Made by a program: the position numbers and the translations under genes
The notes under the pieces: generated by a model
Databases searched by the model: none
What the model saw: the letters and a program-made list of their open reading frames with translations, nothing else
Told to the model about the DNA's origin: nothing
Part shown: positions 56,999-64,000 of the stretch, piece by piece
How the letters are laid out: each line of letters starts with the position of its first letter
How positions within the stretch are numbered: the stretch's first letter is position 1
Origin: Geomonas subterranea
GTDB taxonomy: Bacteria > Desulfobacterota > Desulfuromonadia > Geobacterales > Geobacteraceae
NCBI RefSeq assembly: GCF_019063845.1
Contig: NZ_CP077683.1
Coordinates: forward strand, 3,836,501-3,900,500
Direction of reading: 5' to 3'
Length of the DNA: 64,000 nt

Positions 56999-58108
56999 AT
57001 GCACGAAGCGATCATCGTTTTTTCCCACCTGCGCTGGAGTTTCGTGTACCAGCGTCCGCAGCAGCTTCTGGCGCGCATGGCGGAGCGCCGCCGCGTGGTC
57101 TTCTTCGAGGAACCGGTATGGGACCGGGAGGCCGCCCCGTTCCTGGAATGCTCCACCCCGGCCCCGGGGGTGCTGGTCTGCCGTCCGCACACACCGGTGC
57201 GGCAGCCGGGATACCACGACGAGCAGTTCCCATGCCTGCTGCCGCTTCTGGAACAGCTCCTGCGCGAGGAGCGCCTGGAGCGCTACCTCGCCTGGTTCTA
57301 CACCCCCATGGCGCTGCCGCTTGTGGCGACCCTCACCCCCCGCCTGGTGGTCTACGACTGCATGGATGAACTGTCGGGGTTCCTCGAGGCGCCGAGCGAA
57401 CTGGCGGAGCGGGAGCGGGCCCTGCTCGCCCGCGCCGACCTGGTGTTCACCGGCGGCCCGAGCCTTTACCAGGCGAAACGGCGCCACCATTCGCAGGTGT
57501 TCTGTTTCCCGAGCAGCGTCGACGCGGCGCATTTCCGCCTGGCGTGCAACGCCGGTATCGAGCATGAAAGCCAGCTCTCCCTGCCGCGGCCCCGCCTTGG
57601 TTACTTCGGGGTGCTGGACGAGCGGCTTGACCTCCCGCTGCTTGACGCACTGGCGCTCTCTCACCCGCAGTGGCAGATCGTGATGGTGGGACCGGTTCTG
57701 AAGATCACCCCGCAGGCCCTGCCGCGGCACACCAATATCAGCTACTATGGCCAGCAGGAATACGCCCAGCTCCCCCGTTTCCTTGCCGGCTGGGACGTTT
57801 GCCTCATCCCCTTCGCGTTGAATGACGCCACCCGCTTCATCAGCCCCACCAAGACCCTCGAATACATGGCAGCAGAGAAGCCCGTGGTGAGCACCCCCAT
57901 CACCGACGTCGCCGAACCCTACGGCGGCATCGTCTTCATCGGCAACGGCATCGAAAGTTTCATCGCGGGATGCGAGCAGGCCCTGGGGCTGTCCGAGCAA
58001 AAGCAGCGGGACATGGTGGGGGCGATGCGTGCGGTGGTCGCCGCCACCTCCTGGGATGCGACGGTCCGGGCCATGGAGGAGTTGATAGCGGCGCCGTCGC
58101 AACGGTAG
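56999..58108 (+). CDS. GT4-like glycosyltransferase
   Basis: 369 aa, ATG 56999 with GGAGGCGGG upstream. The N-terminal half begins AIIVFSHLRWSFVYQRPQQLL, a pattern of GT-B enzymes that act next to UDP-galactopyranose mutases. The C-terminal half has the donor-binding region IPFALNDATRFISPTKTLEYMAAEKPVVST with the EX7E-like PTKxxEYMA block. Acceptor unknown; cell-envelope polysaccharide is likely. Convergent with the galactose operon. Confidence 0.85.
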   Translation: MHEAIIVFSHLRWSFVYQRPQQLLARMAERRRVVFFEEPVWDREAAPFLECSTPAPGVLVCRPHTPVRQPGYHDEQFPCLLPLLEQLLREERLERYLAWFYTPMALPLVATLTPRLVVYDCMDELSGFLEAPSELAERERALLARADLVFTGGPSLYQAKRRHHSQVFCFPSSVDAAHFRLACNAGIEHESQLSLPRPRLGYFGVLDERLDLPLLDALALSHPQWQIVMVGPVLKITPQALPRHTNISYYGQQEYAQLPRFLAGWDVCLIPFALNDATRFISPTKTLEYMAAEKPVVSTPITDVAEPYGGIVFIGNGIESFIAGCEQALGLSEQKQRDMVGAMRAVVAATSWDATVRAMEELIAAPSQR

Positions 58109-58190
58109 CCACTTCCCCCACCACTTAACCCCCTCCCGCAAAGGGAGGAGGGACCAGGAACAGCTCTCCCGGGAATGCGCGGAAGAACTT

Positions 58191-58218
58191 AAAAAAGGCC
58201 CCGTTCAGGGGCCTTTTT
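58191..58218. terminator. Bidirectional terminator between glycosyltransferase and galactose operon
   Basis: AAAAAAGGCCCC-GTTCA-GGGGCCTTTTT: perfect stem with A-run and T-run on opposite sides, so it can stop transcription from either direction. It overlaps the stop codon of the GH1-RmlD gene. Confidence 0.88.
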
Positions 58219-60439
58219 CCGTCTCTACGCCACGGCTCCGCTCCGGGGGGTGCGCTTCGGGCGGCGGGGCGGCATCCCGGAAATAGCGGGAGAGGGCGTC
58301 CTGGAGGGAGGGGAGGGCGGCTCCACGCTCGCTCGCCAGGGCCGAGAAGGGGGGACGGCGGGCGACAAAGCCCAGGGAGGAGGCGGGGCGGGGGATCACG
58401 GCCGCGGGATCGAGTCCCGCCATGCTCGCGCAGCACCCGGCGAACTCGGCCCAGGTAACCGCCCCGTCGTTGCTCACATGCCAGATGCCGTGCGCGGCGT
58501 CCACCAGCAGGTCGAGGCAGGCGTGCACCAGGTCGGGGAGGTAGGTGGGGGAGACCACCAGGTCGGAGGCGGCATCGATGGTACCTCCCCGGGCGAGGCG
58601 GTTCAGGGTCGTCGTGACGAAGTTGTACCGGTCCCAGGGGCCGAAGAAGGCGCTGGTGCGAATCAGCAGCGCTCCCGGATGGAGCCTGAGCACCCGGCGC
58701 TCGGCTTCCGCCTTGCTCCGGCCGTAGACGTTCAACGGGGAAACCGTGTCGGTCTCGTGGTAGGGGCTTCCCTTGCTGCCGTCGAAGACCAGGTCCGAGG
58801 AAAAGGTGACGAGCGGAATGCCTCTGCGGGCGCAGGCCGAGGCGAGTATCTGGGGCCCGACCGTGTTTTCCCTGAAACAGGTGGCGGCGTCCCCCTCCGC
58901 CTCGTCGACCCGGACGAAACCCGCCGCGTTGATGACCGCCCAGGGGGCGAAGAGGTCCAGGGCCGCGGCGATCGACTGCGGCGAGGTGATGTCGAGTTCG
59001 GCGCGGGAAAGGAGATGGCAGGGGACGCAGCGGCTGGCGCAGACCAGGGAGAAGGCACGCCCCAGGGTCCCGCTCTTGCCGATCACCACCACCCCTCCGG
59101 TCCCGGGCTGCGGTGCGGCGCGGAGCGGGGGGTGCGGGCGGCAGCCGGGGAGGAGCCGGTCGGTACGGCGCCACCAGCCGGGACTGGCGAGGGTGGGGTG
59201 GAAGGCTCTGCCCACGAGCGCGACCTGCTGCAAGGCGGTGGCGAGGGCGGTGGGGCGGGGAGCGGGACCGCGCACGTCGAAGACGCCCGGCTCGTACCTC
59301 CCCTCCATGCTGGTGAGGAGCTCGCACCAGTCGAACGACCCGAGCAGGGCCCACGAGGTGACCGCCCGCACGGGAACCCCCTCCCGGCACAGCTTCAGCG
59401 CGGCCTGCCACGCCTCGTGGAACCAGCGCAACTGATCCTCCCTGGTGGCGCCCGCATGGACCTCGGTGAGGGCCACCTCGCGCCCGTAGCGCAGCCAGGC
59501 CAGGCGGAGCACCTCCTCGTGCCCCAGGATCCCCTCCGGGCAGGCGCGCACGGCTTCCACATCGACGTAGCGGTGCCGGTCGTTGCCGCCGTGACATGTG
59601 GCGGGGTAGCGCTCCAGGCGTTCGTCGAGGTAGCGATCGCTGGTGAGGTAGTAGTTGAGCCCCACCACGTCGGGAGTCGTGTCGCAGCGAAGGAAGTAGT
59701 CGAAATCCTCGTCGGTGGCGCCGTTTTGGGAGAGCCACAGGCGCAGGGGATGATCCCGGTCCACCCGCCCCCCCAGAAGGTCGAGGCTCAGCCACCGGCG
59801 GCAGTTCTCGTAGTCGGCCTGGTAGGTGAGGAGGGGGGTCGACGAGGTTCTCCCCATGTCCTCGGTCATCACGAGCCTTGCCGCCGGGATGACCCTCCTG
59901 ATGGCCCGCATCGCCTCCACGATCCCCCGGCACTGCACGACGACCGCGCTGACGAAGGTGCGATCGTCGCGCCCGTGGGGGTACCAGTGACCGTAGAGGC
60001 AGCTGAAGCGTGCGGTGGTGAGCGGTTCGTTGACCGGGGTGAACGAGGTGAGCCAGGGGTAGCGTGCCGCGACCATCCCGGCGTAGCGGGCAAGCAGGGT
60101 GGGGAAGGCCGCGTCGGTGAGGCTCGTGTAGCGCGGCCCGCTGCCGTGATGCAAAAAGCCGACGATGGGTTCGAGCCCAAGACGGCGCAGCAGTGAAAGC
60201 CGTTGGTCGCTGAAGCTCCAGTCGGGGCGGTCCAGGGAGTCGGGTGCCACCATCTCCCAGAGCACCGGGTAGCGCAGCGCCGTTATCCCGAGGGTCGCGA
60301 AGAGCTCCAGGTCGGATGGGCGCGCCAGGTGGCCGCTCAGCTCGATCTGGCTGTGGAAGCGCTCCCCCACCCGGTGCAGGGTGCACTCGACCCCACCCCA
60401 GAGTTCGGGAAAGAGCCGTTGGCCGTCCGCCCCAGTCAC
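58205..60439 (-). CDS. Fusion of GH1-type glycosidase and RmlD-like sugar-nucleotide reductase
   Basis: 744 aa from GTG 60439 (GGGAGG upstream). Residues 1 to about 420 form a glycoside hydrolase family 1-like TIM barrel: acid/base Glu138 in FTPVNEPL and a likely nucleophile Glu in VALTEVHAG. Residues about 425-715 are a short-chain dehydrogenase of the RmlD type: GKSGTLGRAFS nucleotide motif, INAAGFVRVDEAE, FSSDLVFDG and catalytic YGRSK. The combination links glycoside cleavage with nucleotide-sugar reduction in one chain. Last gene of the operon, 13 bp after galK. Confidence 0.88.
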   Translation of the reverse strand: MTGADGQRLFPELWGGVECTLHRVGERFHSQIELSGHLARPSDLELFATLGITALRYPVLWEMVAPDSLDRPDWSFSDQRLSLLRRLGLEPIVGFLHHGSGPRYTSLTDAAFPTLLARYAGMVAARYPWLTSFTPVNEPLTTARFSCLYGHWYPHGRDDRTFVSAVVVQCRGIVEAMRAIRRVIPAARLVMTEDMGRTSSTPLLTYQADYENCRRWLSLDLLGGRVDRDHPLRLWLSQNGATDEDFDYFLRCDTTPDVVGLNYYLTSDRYLDERLERYPATCHGGNDRHRYVDVEAVRACPEGILGHEEVLRLAWLRYGREVALTEVHAGATREDQLRWFHEAWQAALKLCREGVPVRAVTSWALLGSFDWCELLTSMEGRYEPGVFDVRGPAPRPTALATALQQVALVGRAFHPTLASPGWWRRTDRLLPGCRPHPPLRAAPQPGTGGVVVIGKSGTLGRAFSLVCASRCVPCHLLSRAELDITSPQSIAAALDLFAPWAVINAAGFVRVDEAEGDAATCFRENTVGPQILASACARRGIPLVTFSSDLVFDGSKGSPYHETDTVSPLNVYGRSKAEAERRVLRLHPGALLIRTSAFFGPWDRYNFVTTTLNRLARGGTIDAASDLVVSPTYLPDLVHACLDLLVDAAHGIWHVSNDGAVTWAEFAGCCASMAGLDPAAVIPRPASSLGFVARRPPFSALASERGAALPSLQDALSRYFRDAAPPPEAHPPERSRGVETEKGP

Positions 60440-60452
60440 GTCTGTGCCCTCC

Positions 60453-61523
60453 CTACCGGGGGACCAGCAGCGTCCCCTGCTGTCCCTGTTCCTGGTACAG
60501 CCCGAGCACCCGCTCCCCCACGGCGCGCGCGGAACCCTGCCGCACCAGGGCCACGCAGGCGCCGCCGAACCCGGCGCCGGTCAGCCGCGCCCCGAACACC
60601 TCCACCTGCTGCTGCAGCAGGGAAACCAGGAGATCGAGCTCCGGTGTGGAGACCTGGAAGTCCTCCTTTAGACTTCGGTGCGACTCGTTCATCAGTTCCC
60701 CGAACCGGCAGGCGTGAGGCGCCACGAGGGCCTGAAGCACCCGCTCGTTCTCCCTGATCACGTGCCGGGCCCGGAGCGCCAGGTCCCGCGGGAGGCGGCT
60801 CAGTTCCGTGGGGTCCTCGAGATCGCGCAGCGAGGCGAGTCCCAGAAGGCGCGCGGCCTCCTCGCACTCCTGCCGGCGCAGATTGTACCTGCTCTCCCCC
60901 AGGCGGCGCGGCACGCCGCTGTCCAGGACCAGGAGCTCGGAGTTGCGCGGCAGGGGGACCAGCTTGCGCTCCAGGGAGCGGGTGTCCAGAAAGAGCATGT
61001 GGGTGGTGTCGGCGAGGCTCGAGGCCATCTGGTCCATGATGCCGCAGTTGACCCCGGCGTAGCGCACTTCGGCCTGCTGCGCCATCAGGGCCAGGGAGAG
61101 GTCGTCCAGGTCGAAGCCGAACAGCTCGCGCAGGGCGCGCAGGAAGGCGACCTCGAGGGCGGCGCTGCTGGAGAGCCCGCTCCCCATCGGGACCCGCGAC
61201 GTCACCCGGGCGCAGACCGGGTCGCAGTGGTAGCCCGATACCCGCAACAGGGCGAGACAGCCGTGCAGGTAGGCCGCGAACCCGCTCGGGACGGCCCCTC
61301 CCGCCTCGGACCAGGCGCGCTCCTTCAGCTCGCAGGCGAAGTAGTGGTTCAGGCCGTCGCGGCTTCTGGCCACCTCCACCCGGGTCTCCAGCGGGATGGC
61401 TATGGGGAGGACGAAGCCGTCGTTGTAGTCGGTGTGTTCGCCCAGGAGGTTCACCCGCCCGGGTGCGGAAGCTGCGGCCTGCGCCGGAAAACCAAAGACC
61501 CCCTGGAAGCTTGTCTCGTCCAT
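60453..61523 (-). CDS. galK: Galactokinase
   Basis: GHMP kinase of 356 aa phosphorylating galactose at C1. Marks: the galactokinase signature GRVNLLGEHTDYNDGFVLP, the ATP-binding PMGSGLSSSAALEVA, and the C-terminal TGAGFGGACVAL. Slightly shorter than the E. coli enzyme (382 aa). It sits between the M24-fold gene (14 bp) and the GH1-RmlD fusion. Confidence 0.95.
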   Translation of the reverse strand: MDETSFQGVFGFPAQAAASAPGRVNLLGEHTDYNDGFVLPIAIPLETRVEVARSRDGLNHYFACELKERAWSEAGGAVPSGFAAYLHGCLALLRVSGYHCDPVCARVTSRVPMGSGLSSSAALEVAFLRALRELFGFDLDDLSLALMAQQAEVRYAGVNCGIMDQMASSLADTTHMLFLDTRSLERKLVPLPRNSELLVLDSGVPRRLGESRYNLRRQECEEAARLLGLASLRDLEDPTELSRLPRDLALRARHVIRENERVLQALVAPHACRFGELMNESHRSLKEDFQVSTPELDLLVSLLQQQVEVFGARLTGAGFGGACVALVRQGSARAVGERVLGLYQEQGQQGTLLVPR

Positions 61524-61537
61524 GGTTCGCTCCTTGT

Positions 61538-62629
61538 CTACCCCTGCCAGACCAGCGGCCGCTCAAGGCCCGCGACCGGCGCGCTCGGCCACACCGGGTC
61601 GATGGTGAGGTTCAAGAGCCCTGTTTCGGTGATGAGGAAGGTATCCTCGATCTTCGCGCCGGCAAGGCTCGGGTTCCAGGCCACCGCCATCCCCGCCTGG
61701 AGCACCTCCCGGCTCTCCGGCCCCGCGATGACCTCCCGGGAGAGGTACCCGGTGATCCCACCCTGGTGGTGTTCACGGATCGCATCGCCGAAGCCGAACC
61801 CGGCGTAGGCGTAGCTGAGTTCGCGGTAGATCTCGTCCAGTTGCTCGTCGGGGCGCGAAAGGGAGAGCGCGCGCGCCTCGATCTCCCGAACCAGCTGGTG
61901 CCGATTCTTATCCTCGCTCCCCATGGGGCCGAAGACGACGAAACGGGTCAGGTTGGCGTAAAGGCCGAAGCCCCGGGCGCAAAAGACCAGCATGCCGCAG
62001 CGGCCGAGGGGCTCGCCGGTCGGGAGGGGGTGGCGGTAAAGCCGCCCGCGCCGCTCTCCCGACGCGAGGATGAGCGCTGGGGCGAGGCCGCGCGAGAGGA
62101 GGGCTCTCCCCCCTGCTGCCGCCAGCTGCCGTTCCGTCCACTCCGGCTGGGCCTGGGTGAGCACCTCGGTCATCGCCTGCGCCGCCAGAAGCCCCACCGA
62201 ACGGTAGCGCTGCACCTCCCCTTCGGTGAGCACCCGTTTCGCGTTCAGGAAGGGGAGGGGGAGCTCATGCTCCCCGTTGTCGGGACGGTCGGAGCAGACC
62301 GGCAGGCCGTGGGCCAGTTCGCGCAGCACCACCTCGACCTGGGAGGGGTAGGCCCAGGGGAGGACCCGCAGTTCGAAACCTTCCGGGAGCTGCTCGTCGG
62401 CCAGGCGCTGCGCCTCGATCTCGTTGGTGATGACATAGGCGCCTTCCGGGGTCACCACGACCTCCGCGACCCCCGTTTCCGCGGCGAGCAGTACCTCGTT
62501 CGACCCGCCCGCCGTGACCCAGGCGAACCAGTCCACCCCCTTCAGGCGCACCGCCATCTCCGGGCACAAGGTCTCCCGGATCAACCTCACCTTTCCGGCC
62601 GCTTCGGCCGCGCGGGACGTGCCGTTCAT
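61538..62629 (-). CDS. M24 (creatinase/prolidase-fold) family protein lacking usual metal ligands
   Basis: 363 aa from ATG 62629, overlapping the galT stop (ATGA). The C-terminal two-thirds has the pita-bread fold pattern of M24 peptidases: ASGERRGRLYRHPLPTGEPLG, FGFGDAIREHHQGGITGYLSRE, LQAGMAVAWNPSLAGAKIEDTFLITETG. Where M24 peptidases have the two metal-binding Asp (DxG...D.TR), this protein reads FCARGFGLYANLTR. So it may be non-hydrolytic or use another chemistry. Its conserved place in a galactose operon is unexplained. Confidence 0.82.
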   Translation of the reverse strand: MNGTSRAAEAAGKVRLIRETLCPEMAVRLKGVDWFAWVTAGGSNEVLLAAETGVAEVVVTPEGAYVITNEIEAQRLADEQLPEGFELRVLPWAYPSQVEVVLRELAHGLPVCSDRPDNGEHELPLPFLNAKRVLTEGEVQRYRSVGLLAAQAMTEVLTQAQPEWTERQLAAAGGRALLSRGLAPALILASGERRGRLYRHPLPTGEPLGRCGMLVFCARGFGLYANLTRFVVFGPMGSEDKNRHQLVREIEARALSLSRPDEQLDEIYRELSYAYAGFGFGDAIREHHQGGITGYLSREVIAGPESREVLQAGMAVAWNPSLAGAKIEDTFLITETGLLNLTIDPVWPSAPVAGLERPLVWQG

Positions 62630-63711
62630 AGCGTCACCTCCACGTTCCTCAATTCCCGCGCCTTCTCCTCGGGAAGCGCGTCGTTGGCGAACATCCCGGC
62701 GGCGAGCTCGGTTCCGGCCAGGTACTTGAGCCGGTCGCTGGAGCGATAGGGGGGGTAGAACTCGGCGTGCAGGTGGCACTCCGGATGTTCGTGGCCGTCG
62801 GTAGGGGCGCCGTACCACGCCATCAGGTAGGGGAAGGGGCGCTGCCACAGGCCGTCGTATTTGAGGAGCGTCGTCTTCAGCGCCCGGGCCAGGTCCGCCC
62901 GCACCGCCGGGTCCAGCTTGTCGAAACCGGTCACGGCGCGACGCGGCGCCACCCACACCTCGTAGGGGTAGCGGGCGCACGGGGGGACGAAGGAGACGGC
63001 GTGTTCGCCGAGGTAGAGGATGCGTTCACCCGAGGCGGCCTCCCCCTCGATGAGCTCCTCGAGCAGCGGGCGCCCCTTCTCCCGGTAATGGGCCAGTTCC
63101 TCGGCCTGCATCCGCGCGGGGACCGGGGGGACGAAGGGATAGGCGTAGATCTGGCCATGCGGGTGGTGCAGGGTGACGCCGACCTCGACCCCCTTGTTCT
63201 CGAAGGGGAGCACGTACTTGATGCAGTGATCCCCCCCCAAAAGGGCCACCCGGTCCCCCCATACCTCCATGAGGAGTTCGATGTGGTTGAGCGGCAGCCC
63301 GGCGAGCGAGGCGGAGGGATCCTTGGTGAAGACCACCACCTCGCACTTGCCCCGCGCCGGCGCCGTCTTCACCCCCGCCGGCGGAGGGTCGTGCGCGGCG
63401 GGCGAAAGGGAGGGGAAGCGGTTGTCGAACACCGCCACCTGGTACTCCCCCTGGGGAAGTTCGGTCGGGTTCTCCGGGTCGCGGGTGGGGGCGAGCGGGT
63501 TGTACTCGGGGGGAGGCATGAAGGTGCGCCCCTGGCGGTAGCTCGCGTAGGCGACCCATTCGCCTCTCAAGGGGTGCCAGCGCAGGTGCGGGTTGGCCTG
63601 CAGAGGCTCCCGGTTCGGGCTCGGGGCGGGCCCGACGAGACGGACCGGAGTGTTGCCGTAGAGGGTGAGGCTGCGTCCGTCGGGCTTGGTCATCTCTTCC
63701 CTGTAGAGCAT
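62626..63711 (-). CDS. galT: Galactose-1-phosphate uridylyltransferase
   Basis: 361 aa HIT-superfamily enzyme exchanging UMP between UDP-glucose and galactose-1-phosphate. The active-site HPHGQIYAYPF carries the nucleophilic His, with FDNRFPSL and PYEVWVAPRR typical of the family and HLHAEFYPP near the end. ATG 63711 chosen; an internal ATG at 63693 (MTKPDGRS) with GGGAAGAG ahead is an equally possible start. Overlaps the next gene by 4 bp. Confidence 0.94.
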   Translation of the reverse strand: MLYREEMTKPDGRSLTLYGNTPVRLVGPAPSPNREPLQANPHLRWHPLRGEWVAYASYRQGRTFMPPPEYNPLAPTRDPENPTELPQGEYQVAVFDNRFPSLSPAAHDPPPAGVKTAPARGKCEVVVFTKDPSASLAGLPLNHIELLMEVWGDRVALLGGDHCIKYVLPFENKGVEVGVTLHHPHGQIYAYPFVPPVPARMQAEELAHYREKGRPLLEELIEGEAASGERILYLGEHAVSFVPPCARYPYEVWVAPRRAVTGFDKLDPAVRADLARALKTTLLKYDGLWQRPFPYLMAWYGAPTDGHEHPECHLHAEFYPPYRSSDRLKYLAGTELAAGMFANDALPEEKARELRNVEVTL

Positions 63712-63779
63712 GGCGTCGTTTCCCTTTCCTACCCGCCGGGGCGGGAGGGTCTCTTTTCGCAGGAGTTAAGGCGGGATGG

Positions 63780-64000
63780 CTAGGTGCTTTCCCAGTGCAG
63801 CGCCCCCTCCTCGACCTGGCCGCGCACCGCCTCGCAGATTCTCTCGAGCGGGATCTTGGGGGTCCGGTCGGCGTAGAGGAGGCCGTTGGCCTCCTGGAAG
63901 GTGTCGGCGAACTGGGTGTAGCAGAAACCGCTGAACATGGCGGTCCCCCGGGCGACGTCGATGAGGGCCAGGACCAGCTTCTCGAACTCCTCGAGGCTCG
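63780..64000 (-). CDS. C-terminal end of a glycoside hydrolase family 2-like protein (cut by window edge)
   Basis: The last 73 codons are visible, ending in TAG at 63780-63782. The sequence contains GFCYTQFADTFQEANGLLYADRTPK, the typical end of the GH2 TIM barrel in beta-galactosidase/glucuronidase-type proteins, then a short helical tail ending HWEST. Directly upstream of galT on the same strand, so a beta-galactosidase feeding the Leloir genes is a reasonable but unproven reading. Confidence 0.75.
   Translation of the reverse strand, partial: SLEEFEKLVLALIDVARGTAMFSGFCYTQFADTFQEANGLLYADRTPKIPLERICEAVRGQVEEGALHWEST

Overview
The window reads as an origin-proximal chromosomal segment of a Geobacteraceae bacterium (Geobacter / Citrifermentans / Geomonas type; genus-level placement is inference). 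The signs are: periplasmic triheme c7 cytochromes of the PpcA type, LL-diaminopimelate aminotransferase (DapL) lysine synthesis, a full-length pyruvate:ferredoxin oxidoreductase, a periplasmic flavocytochrome c, and a large multiheme cytochrome/porin/b-cytochrome cluster that matches the Geobacter ext (extH to extS) electron-conduit locus in gene order and protein types.

Layout. 1-13.3 kb is the replication-origin region: gyrB (3' end cut by the window), recF, dnaN and dnaA on the minus strand, then rpmH-rnpA-yidD-yidC-mnmE-mnmG-rsmG on the plus strand. DnaA-box-like 9-mers lie on both sides of dnaA, and two parS-type palindromes sit between mnmE and mnmG; parAB do not follow rsmG. 13.3-17.3 kb: a 43-45 bp tandem repeat array, then dapA-dapB-dapL. 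17.4-31.5 kb is mixed: a DJ-1/PfpI protein, a membrane XRE-EF-hand protein divergent from a PpcA-like cytochrome, a DRTGG ATPase, hemolysin III, a three-gene radical-SAM/SPASM operon with two paralogous precursor-like proteins, a second PpcA-like cytochrome, a PD-(D/E)XK nuclease-XPD helicase fusion, a periplasmic rhodanese, a 2-hydroxyacyl-CoA-dehydratase-like protein with its activating ATPase (double-cubane type), and a small NifX-like/UPF0251 operon. 31.7-38.3 kb: a periplasmic-binding-domain histidine kinase and sigma-54 response regulator, followed by a 36-bp perfect palindrome, a -24/-12 promoter, an outer-membrane porin and a tetraheme flavocytochrome c. This looks like one signal-to-respiration module. 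38.4-43.4 kb: an MFS transporter and PFOR.

43.7-55.5 kb: a Cys-rich LysR regulator, divergent from two tandem transcription units corresponding to extHIJ-KL and extMNOPQ plus a tetraheme cytochrome. The pentaheme cytochrome ExtKL has an in-frame UGA followed at once by a SECIS-like hairpin, so it is read here as a selenoprotein. Two other genes of the cluster (extN, extQ) each carry an apparent single-G deletion in a G run. 55.6-64 kb: a soluble PAS-MCP, a GT4-like glycosyltransferase, and a minus-strand galactose operon (GH2 C-terminus, galT, an M24-fold protein, galK, and a GH1-RmlD fusion).

Intergenic DNA is rich in dispersed palindromes: a GGGCGAAT...ATTCGCCC family, GC-rich CCCTC/GAGGG hairpins, and a 21-bp perfect inverted repeat. 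No tRNA, rRNA, insertion sequence, prophage or CRISPR was seen.
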